NCBI RefSeq assembly: GCF_015999265.1
Contig: NZ_JAEAGR010000009.1
Span: 78,327 to 142,326, forward strand
Direction of reading: 5' to 3'
DNA length: 64,000 bases
Source of the DNA: Mobilitalea sibirica
Lineage (GTDB): Bacteria > Bacillota > Clostridia > Lachnospirales > Lachnospiraceae
Under the pieces are notes generated by a model, which saw nothing but the letters and a program-made list of their open reading frames with translations, was not told the origin of the DNA and did not search any database. This document shows positions 20,590 to 30,800 of this stretch, piece after piece. Made by a program: the position numbers and the translations under genes. The first letter of the stretch is position 1; the number at the start of each line of letters is the position of its first letter.

Positions 20590-20619
20590 AAAAAAGAGCA
20601 GACTATTTAAGTCCGCTCA
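20590..20619 (-). terminator. Terminator of the psp operon
   Basis: On the reverse strand GAGCGGACT pairs with AGTCTGCTC (one mismatch) and is followed by six T residues, 30 nt after ydjI ends. Confidence 0.8.
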
Positions 20620-20650
20620 ATCAGTTTATAAACAATAATAATATTATAAC

Positions 20651-21640
20651 CTATACTAATTTTTGCCCACAATTAGGGCAGAAGTTGGCTTCTCCGGTTT
20701 TTTGTCCACAGTTTGGACAAAAGTTCGGCTTAGAGCCGGATGCCGGTGTCTGACCGTTATTATTAGATTGACCCTGTGATTGATTTGTGTTATTCATTTG
20801 ATTCATATTCTGCATCATCTGATTTGCCATATTCATACCCATCATCATGCCTGCCATATCAGAAGCCATTCCGCCACCCTTAACATTACCGGAGGTGATT
20901 CCTTCCGTCATGGCTACCTGTTGATAACGGCCTAAATCTCCCACCATGCTATGGGAAGCATTCTTGTTAATCATTGCCTGGATTTCTTCCGGATAAGTAA
21001 AGCTCATAATGTTAAAACCGGTAACAGATAAGCCGGTATCAAATATCTGCATATCCAGATCAGTTCGAATTCCCGCTGCGATATCAAAGGAGTTGGCTTG
21101 AAGATTAAACATGTCTTTGCCTTCCTTTGAAATCCATTTCATAAGAAGTTGATCCAACACGGTCACGATTCGTAGTCTTACATCCTCTACCATGTAACTG
21201 TCTTTTATCCCAGCGATTTTATCAATCAATTTTACATAATCCGTCACCTTAAAGGTAAAGGTGCCGTTAGCCCTGATGGGCATTCCGCCCGGTAACTGGG
21301 GAGTCGGAATGTTAATAGCATTTTTGGTCCCCCATTTTGCAATAAACTCCTTTGTATTAACAAAGAGAACTTCAGCTCGCATTCCGCTGTTAAATCCGAA
21401 CTTAAAACCGGCTAAGGTAGATAGGAAAGGGACGATCTGTGATTCTATATCATAATCACCTTCGTCTTTAAAAATACCTTCTATTTTACCGTTATATAGG
21501 AATATTGCATCCTGTCCCGGGCGAATGATTAAGCGGCTTCCCCGTTTGATCTCATCATTATTCCATTTATAAAAAATCATATCATCACGAAATTCCTGCC
21601 ACTCAACAACGTTGGCAAATTGTTTTGAAAAGAGTCCCAT
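20651..21640 (-). CDS. ydjI: YdjI-like SPFH-domain protein with C-terminal zinc ribbon
   Basis: A 329-residue protein beginning MGLFSKQFANVVEWQ, with an SPFH/Band-7 domain over about residues 30-240. A Met/Asn/Gln-rich linker follows (MMGMNMANQMMQNMNQMNN), then a double zinc ribbon (CPNCGQKTGEANFCPNCGQK). This matches B. subtilis YdjI, which associates with PspA and YdjG/YdjH at the membrane under envelope stress. It is the last gene of the pspA-ydjG-ydjH-ydjI order and also has a candidate promoter of its own. Confidence 0.9.
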   Translation of the reverse strand: MGLFSKQFANVVEWQEFRDDMIFYKWNNDEIKRGSRLIIRPGQDAIFLYNGKIEGIFKDEGDYDIESQIVPFLSTLAGFKFGFNSGMRAEVLFVNTKEFIAKWGTKNAINIPTPQLPGGMPIRANGTFTFKVTDYVKLIDKIAGIKDSYMVEDVRLRIVTVLDQLLMKWISKEGKDMFNLQANSFDIAAGIRTDLDMQIFDTGLSVTGFNIMSFTYPEEIQAMINKNASHSMVGDLGRYQQVAMTEGITSGNVKGGGMASDMAGMMMGMNMANQMMQNMNQMNNTNQSQGQSNNNGQTPASGSKPNFCPNCGQKTGEANFCPNCGQKLV

Positions 21641-21702
21641 TATGTTACCTCCCGACTTAATATTTAAAATTATAAGGTTATATAATTATCTATTTGATTT
21701 CT

Positions 21703-21731
21703 ATTATATACGAAATTATTGAAAAAACCAA
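21703..21731 (-). promoter_or_regulatory. Candidate internal promoter for ydjI
   Basis: On the reverse strand TTGGTT (21726-21731) and TATAAT (21703-21708) are separated by 17 nt, about 60 nt before ydjI. The 200-nt spacer also carries a CTTCGAT/ATCGAAG inverted repeat at 21783-21832. Confidence 0.5.
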
Positions 21732-21840
21732 CGTTCTAGACATAATTAATATTGAAGTGGATGATTAATTCGGACATATGCGCTTCGATTAAAGTGGGAA
21801 TATCTTACATGGAACTATTAATTTATCGAAGCTATAGAAA

Positions 21841-22773
21841 TTATAGCTTTCTTCCTCCGGAGCTATGTGAACGTCCTCCTAAGGAAACACCACCACGGAA
21901 GCCTCCTGCATTAAAGCCGCCTCGTCCGGAATTGTTATTTTGTGTCGGCTTTCTGACCCGGGTAACTCTTGTTCGGATATATTGGTCTCTTCGCCCGATT
22001 AATCCGGAATGGCCGGGATCAATATAGTTGTTACCTTGAACCGTCATTTTTCCTCCGGAATTGTATGCCATGGTTCCGACTACGATTGCTCCGATCACAA
22101 GGGAGGCGATGATTTGGAACCAGAGGTTCGTAAGGATACTTTCTTCCTTTGGAGTACGCGGTTCATCATAATAAGAATCGTAATCATAGGATTCACTACC
22201 ATTACTATAATTGGATTTTTCTGTTTCAGATTGATATTCAGAGCTATAGCTGTAATCATGATCTTCGTTTATTTCGAAATCATCCTTCATATAGGAAGCC
22301 GATAGACTGATATAGGTCTTAAAGGCATCATAGAAAGCCTTTGCCCTTAAGTCGGTCATCATCTGATCAAATATAAGGTCAATTCTTTTGCTGTGAATAT
22401 AAGTCTCAGCCAGGCCATATCCTTCGATAAAGATCTCACCCCTATATTTATCATAGAGAAAATAGACTCTGTCACCTACAGGCAAAGTATCTTCAAAATT
22501 TTCGATATATGCTTCGGGATAAACTGAATCTGAATCATTATGGGTTAAGATATAGATATCAATCCCTGCATCTTCGCCATATTCTATACACAGCTGTTCC
22601 AGGTCCTCATATTCGGATGTGGACAAAAGCCCAGCTTTATCATAGATACGTTGATTATTTTCCGTTTCGGAAGCGGATGTATTAGAAGAAGCACTGTTAA
22701 TAATGACTACATTGATTAAGGCGAAGGCAAAAAGTATAAGAAGTAAGGATTTGCTTTTTATTAAGTTTATCAT
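21841..22773 (-). CDS. ydjH: YdjH-like TPM-domain membrane protein
   Basis: A 310-residue protein with an N-terminal signal or anchor helix (about residues 8-28). A TPM-fold extracytoplasmic domain follows (from IYDKAGLLSTSEYEDLEQLC to about residue 160). Next come a Ser/Tyr-rich stretch, a second membrane helix (about 222-243) and a Gly/Ser/Arg-rich cytoplasmic tail with RGGFNAGGFRGGVSLGG. The TPM domain and glycine-rich tail are typical of the YgcG/YdjH family. Its start overlaps the ydjG stop by 4 nt. Confidence 0.88.
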   Translation of the reverse strand: MINLIKSKSLLLILFAFALINVVIINSASSNTSASETENNQRIYDKAGLLSTSEYEDLEQLCIEYGEDAGIDIYILTHNDSDSVYPEAYIENFEDTLPVGDRVYFLYDKYRGEIFIEGYGLAETYIHSKRIDLIFDQMMTDLRAKAFYDAFKTYISLSASYMKDDFEINEDHDYSYSSEYQSETEKSNYSNGSESYDYDSYYDEPRTPKEESILTNLWFQIIASLVIGAIVVGTMAYNSGGKMTVQGNNYIDPGHSGLIGRRDQYIRTRVTRVRKPTQNNNSGRGGFNAGGFRGGVSLGGRSHSSGGRKL

Positions 22774-23912
22774 GACAAACCACCTCCCAAAAGCATAGTC
22801 AGTATTCGAAGGATTGCAAAAGTACCGGTTGAGATTCCAAGAAACCAGGCAGCGATTCTTTTCGCACTAAGCGGTGGCTTACCAACAATTTTACCGGTTT
22901 GTCCGTTCATCGCAAAGTTATGCTCGGCCTGTTTATAATCATAGCATACCATCCAGACAGGAAGAAGGGTATAATCGGCTCGTTTTTGCCGGATGTTGAT
23001 ATCCTTACGATGAAAGGATACTGTTGTATAGCCGGAGATGGTGGAACGGATATAATTTTCCACATAGGAGTTAACCCGTTCTTTCATTCTGGGTAACAAC
23101 TTCTGATCATCATAATCGTATTTCTCAGCAATGTATCCAGCCAGATAAGGCATATTAAAGTCTTTTAGGTTATCGTAATGATACGGTTCCAATTTATCCA
23201 TCATGGAATCGTCCATTTTTTTCGATGCATCACAGGGAATGCGGAGATAGTTTAGGTCGACTTTACGATATACATAGTAATATTTTGTCTCTGTATAAAT
23301 CCAGTCACCTCTGGTATAAGTATGGACACGGGTACAGGTTGCTTCTGCTTCTCCACGACCATTCAGATCATAAAGCCAAAAAGGAACATAGAGTCCTGTA
23401 ATATTTTTGATACGATCGGCATTCATAAAATCCTTTGGAGTAAGGCGCCCTTTCTTACACCATTTAATAAAGGCTTCCTGTGCCTGTGCTTTATTAATGG
23501 TGAAGGGAATTACCTTAACCGGTGCCAGGCTACCACTCAATCGATCGCTTAATACAACTCCGGCGCCACAGAAGTTACAGGTGGTTGCGGTCGTCTGTGT
23601 ATCGGTTATTAAGACAGCACCGCAGTTCTTACAATGATATTCGGTAGCTTCATTACCGGTAAAAGTAGCATGGTGTGCCGGTGTATCTTCATCCTTATCA
23701 TCCTCGTAATCTTTTTCAAAGGCAGCTTCCGCGGCTCTTTTATCTTCCTCACTCATATCGTAGGTAACCGTACCGCCGGAGGGAGGCTGTTTTTCCCCTG
23801 CCATTTTTTCTATATTATCCGTTCTGCCGCAGCTATCGCAGCGGAGCAGGCCGGTTTCACTGTCAAAAGCCATGTCAGCTCCACAATTAGGGCATTTATA
23901 ATGTACTACCAT
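22770..23912 (-). CDS. ydjG: YdjG-like zinc-ribbon membrane protein
   Basis: A 380-residue protein with two N-terminal zinc ribbons (CPNCGADM with CDSCG; CKNCGAVL with CNFCG). A long conserved middle with many Tyr/Trp residues follows (YVPFWLYDLNGRGEA), then one C-terminal membrane helix (about residues 355-375). This fits B. subtilis YdjG, a partner of YdjH and YdjI. It is translationally coupled to ydjH. The ATG follows GGAGGTCAGCC. Confidence 0.88.
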   Translation of the reverse strand: MVVHYKCPNCGADMAFDSETGLLRCDSCGRTDNIEKMAGEKQPPSGGTVTYDMSEEDKRAAEAAFEKDYEDDKDEDTPAHHATFTGNEATEYHCKNCGAVLITDTQTTATTCNFCGAGVVLSDRLSGSLAPVKVIPFTINKAQAQEAFIKWCKKGRLTPKDFMNADRIKNITGLYVPFWLYDLNGRGEAEATCTRVHTYTRGDWIYTETKYYYVYRKVDLNYLRIPCDASKKMDDSMMDKLEPYHYDNLKDFNMPYLAGYIAEKYDYDDQKLLPRMKERVNSYVENYIRSTISGYTTVSFHRKDINIRQKRADYTLLPVWMVCYDYKQAEHNFAMNGQTGKIVGKPPLSAKRIAAWFLGISTGTFAILRILTMLLGGGLS

Positions 23913-23999
23913 TTCTTTGGCTGACCTCCTTGCCTGATTTTATAGTATTTATTAAAAATAATAGTGTATTCATTTATTTATAATGTTTCATATAGAAAT

Positions 24000-24091
24000 C
24001 CACTGTATTGTCCATGTCTCACAACAAATTAGGGATTGCCAATTCGCTTATTTGTGATAATGGGGTTTGCCCGGGATGGACGTTACAGTGG
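24000..24091. repeat. Long inverted repeat inside the psp operon
   Basis: CCACTGTATTGTCCAT at 24000-24015 pairs with ATGGACGTTACAGTGG at 24076-24091 (two mismatched positions). An inner stem pairs TCACAACAAAT (24019-24029) with ATTTGTGA (24050-24057). It fills most of the spacer between pspA and ydjG. It could be an RNA processing or differential-expression hairpin, or a miniature inserted element. Confidence 0.65.
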
Positions 24092-24124
24092 ACTCGTTTC
24101 AACCATAATATATGAATATGTTTT

Positions 24125-24799
24125 TTACTTATTCAGGCTTGCTTTTAAAGCGGCTAACTCATCATCTACCGATGTATCGGATGCATATTTTTTAGATAAA
24201 TCTTCAATTGTCTGATCGGAAGAGGAACGGTTAAGTTCTGCCATGGCATTCGCCTTATCCAGTGCTCTGTCAGCCATCTCTTCGTATTTTGCAAAGCTAG
24301 CCATAGAATTATTGGCATTTACGACGGAAGAACCCATCTTGTTGATACGCTCCTGGGTTTTCGCAACAGCAAGTTTTCCTTTAATCATATCCTTACGAGA
24401 TTCAAGTTCGTTGATGTCGTTCACCAATTTATCATGCATCTGGCGCATATGTGCCGCATTGGAGCTGGCAAGATCGTATGCCTCTTTCAGACCGGGCTGC
24501 TTTGCCGTCAGGGAAGCCTTCTGCTCTAAGAACTTTCTTGCATCGTTCTCGTTGTTTGATTCCAATGCTTTTATAGCATAATTTTGCATCTTTGCAATTT
24601 CTTCATCGCATTCTTCAAGAGCTCTTTTCGCTCTTTGTTCCTCAGCCATAATAGCGGCAGTCTCTGATTTTACCTTTCCAAGATCAGAATTTAAATTTCT
24701 AAGGCATTGGTCAATCATCTTTTCAGGATCTTCCGCTTTATCCAGTAGTGCATTAATGTTGCTGGACATAATGTCTCTAAATCTTGTTAAAATTCCCAT
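24125..24799 (-). CDS. pspA: PspA/IM30 family protein
   Basis: A 224-residue coiled-coil protein beginning MGILTRFRDIMSSNINALLD, followed by AEDPEKMIDQ. These are hallmark residues of PspA/IM30/Vipp1, an ESCRT-III-like membrane-remodelling family that protects leaky membranes. Nearly the whole length is helical and highly charged. The start is ATG 24799, nine nt after GGAGGG; an ATG at 24808 abuts that site. It is the first gene of the operon with ydjG-ydjH-ydjI. Confidence 0.93.
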   Translation of the reverse strand: MGILTRFRDIMSSNINALLDKAEDPEKMIDQCLRNLNSDLGKVKSETAAIMAEEQRAKRALEECDEEIAKMQNYAIKALESNNENDARKFLEQKASLTAKQPGLKEAYDLASSNAAHMRQMHDKLVNDINELESRKDMIKGKLAVAKTQERINKMGSSVVNANNSMASFAKYEEMADRALDKANAMAELNRSSSDQTIEDLSKKYASDTSVDDELAALKASLNK

Positions 24800-24827
24800 A
24801 TTAATCATCCCTCCATATATTGTTTTG

Positions 24828-24909
24828 GGTCTGTTGGTTAAGCTTAATCAGACCGTTACTGTTAAGTTATTACAGTTACAAGTGTATTATGATTTGAGGG
24901 CAACGTCAA
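24828..24909 (-). promoter_or_regulatory. psp operon promoter region with palindrome
   Basis: On the reverse strand TTGACG (24904-24909) is followed after 17 nt by TACACT (24881-24886), a fair sigma-A match. Between it and pspA lies an inverted repeat, GGTCTG (24828-24833) with CAGACC (24849-24854), enclosing TTAAGCTTAA. This may be an operator or a leader hairpin. No sigma-W-type sequence was recognised. Confidence 0.35.
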
Positions 24910-24977
24910 GTTAAATTATGGTTAGAATAATGAGAGAATGATAAAGCTTATATTAGTGAAGAAAAATATAATTTGAT

Positions 24978-25007
24978 TGCTATAATTGTAAAATTGTATG
25001 GTATAAT
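24978..25007 (+). promoter_or_regulatory. Candidate promoter for the LuxR-type regulator
   Basis: TGG-TATAAT forms an extended -10 at 25002-25007, with a loosely spaced TTGCTA upstream. It is about 170 nt before the gene. Confidence 0.4.
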
Positions 25008-25176
25008 AAATATTATCCACATATTACCATAGAGATTGTTATATTATGTATGATAGATAATATAATTTATATTTCAATTCATCCGTGGGTGCTTGGATTA
25101 GAACTTAGATTAATAAAGGGAAATATTATAAAAAACTTAGAGTTTTTAGCATTAATATATAGGATGTGATACCAGT

Positions 25177-27672
25177 ATGAAGGTTAGAAACATTTTAATA
25201 CGTGAACGTGTTAACAAAGCTCTGGAAGCAATCAATGAGTATCCTTTGACAATCCTTTCCGCCTCTATGGGCTATGGAAAAACCACAGCGGTACGTACTT
25301 ACTTGGAGAGTAATCGAAAACAATGTGTTTGGATATCTTTACAAGGCAGCGATGGAGATGAAACAGTATTTTGGCATAAGGTTTGCCGGGCAATAGACCA
25401 GTTTTATCCCATAACTATGGAAAGAATGGAAAGAACTGGTTTTCCCACGGATGTCCGTCAGAGGACATTATTTATTGAAAGGATAAGGGAGCTTCTTAAG
25501 AGTAAGGAGCTAATCGTGGTGCTGGATGATTATCATCTCATTCAAGGTAATGTCCATGTTAATAGATTGATAGAGCTGCTTACGTTAGAAGAAATTCCAG
25601 ACCTTCATATTGTAATCATATCCCGCTCCCGGCCGCCCTTCAATCGTTCTGAGTTGTTATCTAAGGGCTTGTGCATAGAATTGGAAACCAACCTATTGGC
25701 TTTTAATCTAACGGAATTACAGGAATACTGTAGGGTGGTCGGTTTTAAAGTGAAGCCTGAAGAGCTGCTTCAGGTATACCATTATACCAAGGGTTGGATT
25801 TCGGCCGGATATTTACTACTGGTAGGGCTTGAACAGGGACATCCCCTAACAGAAATTACGGATATAACCTGTCTTGTAAAAGATAATCTGTTTGCAGCTT
25901 TAGAGGAAGATGCCAAGGGTATTTTACTGGAATTATCAGTGTTGGACCAGTTTTCGTTAGTACAGGCCAGTAGGATATTAGATAGACCAAAGGTACCGGA
26001 GATACTTACAACTTTGGTAGAACAGAATGCTCTCATTGAGTATGATCGGCATACCGGCATTTACCGCTTTCATAATGTACTATTAAATTTTTTACGAAAT
26101 ACGGTAAGTCTCTATGGTATTGATTTAAAGTTGGTTTGTTATCGAGCAGGGCAGTGGTTTTTAGAACAGGACAACATAGCAGAAGCATTTGTTTATTATA
26201 ATCGTGCTGATAAAATTGAGGAGTTATTTGAGTATATTAACAGAGTGCAAAAACTTGACATAGGATATATATCTATGGTAACTTTCGCCCAGATATACAA
26301 AGAACTACCTTGTGAGCTTATCATACGCTACCCATTGCCGATGCTTCAATTTGCCTGTACATTTCTTTTGAGCGGAGATAATGACCTTGCAGGGAAAGGT
26401 ATGGAACTAATGGAGGTCCTTGAGAGTCATTATGCGGGAGAAGGTACTTTGCCGGATTATTTAAATAACCGTATCCTGGGAGAAATACAGATACTCAAGA
26501 TTCTTACGGTCATTAATGATGCTGAAAAAATGATCGAACATGCCAATAAAGCCAATGAATTGTTGGATGGCAGTGCTTCCTGGGTAATATACAAAGATAA
26601 TGAATTCTTGATGGGAATTCCTCATGTTTTGTATACTTATTACAGGAAAGCCGGTGAGTTAAAAAGGATTGTTGATCTAATTCAAGCAGGTTTTCCTCCT
26701 AAGGTTTTCGGAGGCTGTGGTACAGGGGTTAAGGAGTTGGCTTTAGCGGAATTTTTCCTTGAAACAGGGGATTCGGCTGAAGCATTGTTGTCTGCTGACA
26801 AAGCAATAATTAAGGCAGGAATTGAGAAGCAAACGGATATTATTATGGCTGCTAAATACGTTCAAATCAGAGCCACATTGCTGGAAGGAGATGCGCATCA
26901 GGCAATACGGTTATTGGAGCAGATGGAAGTATGGTTCGATCAACAATTCCCGGAACTTACCGCTAACAGAAAAGCTGTATTTAGTACAATGCTGGAACTG
27001 ATTTGTGCCTATATATACGGATGTCTCAAACGACCTCAGGATATACCGGATTGGTTAAAGGAATGTGATCTTTCTGGTGGAGTATTTATGTATCGAGGAA
27101 TGGCCTTCCCATGTATCCTTGCAGGAAAAGCAGCATTACTGGAAGAGCGGTACATAGAGCTTGAGGCTATGTGTGAGAGCTTCTTAGACTGTTATGGATA
27201 TCTGAATAATCAATTGGGATTGCTTCATAATGCAGTTTATCTTTGTGTAGCAAGATACAAGCTATATGGTATGGAAGAAGGTTTGAAGGTGTTAATACCT
27301 GCTCTGGAGGAGGCTTGGAGGGACAAGATCATAATGCCCTTTATTGAAAACTCTGATTACATATTGCCGATGCTTGAAAAGCTGGAAATGGACGATAGAC
27401 TGGATACTAGGTTATTAAAAAGGCTGATTATAAAGGGTAAAAAATACAGTAAAGGGATAGACAACGTGCAAAACGGAAGGTTAACAATAACCGTTCGGGA
27501 AAAAGAGGTTCTAAGTCTTCTTGCGCTTGGTATGACACAGAAAGAAATTGCTAATCGTCTCTTTCTTTCTATAGCAGCAGTTAAGAAGCATTTGGGAAAT
27601 ATATATAGAAAGTTAGAAGTTGATAATAAAATATCAGCAGTTCATAAGTCGAAAGAAAGAGGTTTACTTTGA
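25177..27672 (+). CDS. MalT-type ATP-dependent LuxR transcriptional regulator
   Basis: An 831-residue STAND regulator. The Walker A motif is SASMGYGKTT (residues 28-37) and Walker B is LIVVLDDYH. A long helical TPR-like region fills the middle. The last 60 or so residues are a LuxR/FixJ helix-turn-helix (LTVREKEVLSLLALGMTQKE, then IANRLFLSIAAVKKHLGNIY). MalT-like proteins switch between ADP- and ATP-bound states when they sense a ligand. The next gene in the same direction is a large surface protein, a plausible but unproven target. The ligand is unknown. Confidence 0.88.
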   Translation: MKVRNILIRERVNKALEAINEYPLTILSASMGYGKTTAVRTYLESNRKQCVWISLQGSDGDETVFWHKVCRAIDQFYPITMERMERTGFPTDVRQRTLFIERIRELLKSKELIVVLDDYHLIQGNVHVNRLIELLTLEEIPDLHIVIISRSRPPFNRSELLSKGLCIELETNLLAFNLTELQEYCRVVGFKVKPEELLQVYHYTKGWISAGYLLLVGLEQGHPLTEITDITCLVKDNLFAALEEDAKGILLELSVLDQFSLVQASRILDRPKVPEILTTLVEQNALIEYDRHTGIYRFHNVLLNFLRNTVSLYGIDLKLVCYRAGQWFLEQDNIAEAFVYYNRADKIEELFEYINRVQKLDIGYISMVTFAQIYKELPCELIIRYPLPMLQFACTFLLSGDNDLAGKGMELMEVLESHYAGEGTLPDYLNNRILGEIQILKILTVINDAEKMIEHANKANELLDGSASWVIYKDNEFLMGIPHVLYTYYRKAGELKRIVDLIQAGFPPKVFGGCGTGVKELALAEFFLETGDSAEALLSADKAIIKAGIEKQTDIIMAAKYVQIRATLLEGDAHQAIRLLEQMEVWFDQQFPELTANRKAVFSTMLELICAYIYGCLKRPQDIPDWLKECDLSGGVFMYRGMAFPCILAGKAALLEERYIELEAMCESFLDCYGYLNNQLGLLHNAVYLCVARYKLYGMEEGLKVLIPALEEAWRDKIIMPFIENSDYILPMLEKLEMDDRLDTRLLKRLIIKGKKYSKGIDNVQNGRLTITVREKEVLSLLALGMTQKEIANRLFLSIAAVKKHLGNIYRKLEVDNKISAVHKSKERGLL

Positions 27673-27705
27673 AAAAAGTAGACATTTGGCTACCTGTTTT
27701 TTAAA

Positions 27706-27749
27706 CAAAAAGTTCTTTATACTTTTAGGGTGTAGGGGACTTTTTTTCG
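27706..27749 (+). terminator. Weak terminator-like hairpin after the LuxR gene
   Basis: AAAAAGT pairs with ACTTTTT across a long loop, and the right arm ends in a T-run. The stem is A/T only, so confidence is low. Confidence 0.35.
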
Positions 27750-27812
27750 TGTAAGGATTAAAGTACTTATGTTGGTTATCTTGGATAATTAAACAAAAGG
27801 AGAGAACGATCA

Positions 27813-30800
27813 ATGAATTTGAAGAAAATAATAACAGGTTTTTTGACGGTTGTAATGTTGTTTGGATTGCTGCCACAAACTGAGCCAAAGGCTGACTCTT
27901 TCGTTTGGGACGGTACAGCTGATACCAGCTGGTATAACGACACGGATACTTCTTTTGCTATTTATACTGCTGAACAACTAGCGGGTCTTGCCAAGCTTGT
28001 GAATGAAGGTAATGACTTTAAGTATAAAACCATAACTTTGGAAGCTGATATTGTACTGAATGATTTTACATCTTCGATACGGCGCCCATGGAAATCAATT
28101 GGTCATGCATATGAACTACCGTTCAATGGCACTTTTGAAGGTAATCACCATGTAATCAGTGGGATATATGCAGATGATCCGCTTATTACATACCAGGGTT
28201 TGTTTGGCTGTATCCTTCGCTCCGGTACAGTAAAGAATGTGACTGTAGATGGTTATATAAGTGGTTTAAAAATTCTTGGTGGGATTGTAGGAGATAACCA
28301 TGGAAGCATATCCGGATGTATAAATAAGGTGGAAATTACAGCACTGGAAATCGGGATATCCTATGTGGGTGGGATTACCGGATGGAATGGTAACGGAACC
28401 ATAACCGAATGCTATAATTTAGGTAAAATAAGTGGAAACGGAAGCGATATTGGTGGTATTGCCGGTGGCAATACCGGTATGGTACAAAACTGCTACAATC
28501 ATGGTGATATCAGTGGGCGAAGGCCAGGGGGAATTGTCGGAAGAAATTTAAGCGATGCAATTATCACAAATTGTTACAGTATAGGTAAGATTGTATCAAG
28601 TTATAAGGCCGGAGGAATTGCTAATACGAATGAGGGGTATATTGAAACTGGGTATTGTCTTGAGGGTACGCCGATCGCCATTAATGGGGAAGAAAGGTTT
28701 TTAAATTGTTCAGAGAAATCGGAGGCTGCTTTTCATAATGGTGAAGTTGCATATCTACTTCAAGAAAATCAGCCATCACAAATATGGGGACAATATCTTT
28801 CCGGAAGCGATAGAGTGAACTACCCGGTACTATCTTCCAGCCCGGAAAGTATGGTTTTTTTAAATTCTTCAAGTGGCTATACGAATCCAACCGAAGTTAC
28901 TCTGCTATCTGTGAGCGCAGACGGATCGATGGATACAGTAACCTCTACTCGTATTGATCTGGTTTTTGACACACCAATTGCTGGCTTATCAAAAGATAAC
29001 ATTACTATTTCAAGCATTTCGGGTGAGGTATACGAAGGAGCGTTGATCGGAGAAGGAACCAATTGGTCAATTGCTTTGGATGCTGTCTTGACTCAAGGTA
29101 ATATCAGTGTTTCGCTATCTTTGCCGATACCGCCATACATATTTAGAGGATCACCAAGCGAAGTAATGGTATACAAGGTTCCGGCTGTTATCACAGAAGT
29201 CACGGTCACTCCCGATTATGCTGTTTTAAGGACAGGTAACATGCAATCTTTCACTGCTTTGGTAGAAGGCACGAATTATCCTTCACAGATGGTTGATTGG
29301 AGTGTTTCAGGTAATCATAGCAGTGCCACTAGAATAAGCGATCTCGGTGTATTGACCATAGCCTCGGATGAAACGGCGACAGAACTTACGGTGGAAGCAG
29401 TATCAAAGGAGAACAATACAAAATCAGGAACCGCCACGGTTACAGTTATCAAAGACAATCATCCTCCAGTTGCTAATAATCCTGTGCCGGTATTGGAACT
29501 GTTACCTGGTGGAAGGAGTGAAACCTTATGTGCTTTCGAAATAGCGTCAGATGAAGATAAGGATACACTTTCAATTATAGATATTAAGAGTTTACCGGAT
29601 AGTAAGATAGCGCAGATAAGCTTTGATAAAGGGCAAGTTACGATTAACGGTATTGATGTTGGGAACACATTTATGGTGGTTACTGTCAGTGATGGTAAAG
29701 GAGGTATAACAGATATAGCTGTGCCTATCGAAGTCATTAAATTACCTGTAGTTGATATCTTAATCAAGCAAAGTCCGATCAAGAGAGTTCAGGGTAGTAC
29801 GACCTATGAATTATTCTATCAGGATTCCATAGAAGTAACACTATCATTTTATGATGATACAATAAGTCGCTATGAATATCAGATGGTGGCTTTAGAGGAT
29901 GAGTTTAATATGGATGGTACCTGGAATCAAGGTAGTACCTTAAAGATTGACCCGGACTTTAAGGGACATGTTTTTGTAAGAGCTGTATACCCAGATGGAG
30001 CTACCACACTCATCAATGCACAGGCTGTGATAGTCGACAAAACAAAACCATCTATTTACACGAATTACGATGCCTCTGCCTCACGAATAGATGTAACTGT
30101 TACCGACATGGTAGCGGGAATCGATCAGGTTATCTGTACCATCGGCTCCGATATGACTAACATAATAAATTTGGAACCTGCTATAGAAAATAGATTACAA
30201 ACGCAGTATGATTTTACGATAGAAAATCTACAGGAGGGGAACTATGGGGTATTGATAGGAGCAACGGATAATTCCGGTAATGTGGCAGACTTTCAAATCA
30301 TACAGGTTAATACCGGTGAAGTGCCCAATATAGAACGTGTTATTGTCTTAGATGATGGGGGTGGTACGGGAAGTGCTTCTCCTGCTTCTGCGGTTTCTGG
30401 AGCAGCCATCACTCTAAGTGCTACTCCAAATATCGGCTATCGCTTTAAAGAATGGCAGGTTATCAGTCCTAACACCTTAAGTATTCAAGGGGATACCTTT
30501 ATCATGCCGGATCAATCGGTAACCGTAAAAGCAATATTTGAAGCGTCCACGGTTGACAGCCATGGGATTACATTCCTCAATGACGGCAATATATATACGT
30601 CCAGAACAGTGCAGGCAGGAGAGTGTATAGGTAGTGCCAACTGGGTGGATCCTCCTACCAGAACGGGTTATATATTTAACGGATGGTATACTGGGATAAA
30701 TGGAACAGGAACATCATTTACCGCCCAAACAATCGTAAACGCCTCTATAACCGTTTATGCTAAGTGGATTGCAAATAGCAACGAAGGACCCTCCGGAGGA

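Noticed and set aside
24060..24080. GGGCAAACC on the reverse strand, recalling part of the c-di-GMP-I riboswitch
   Set aside because: The rest of the riboswitch consensus is missing, and the word lies in a symmetric inverted repeat inside an operon.
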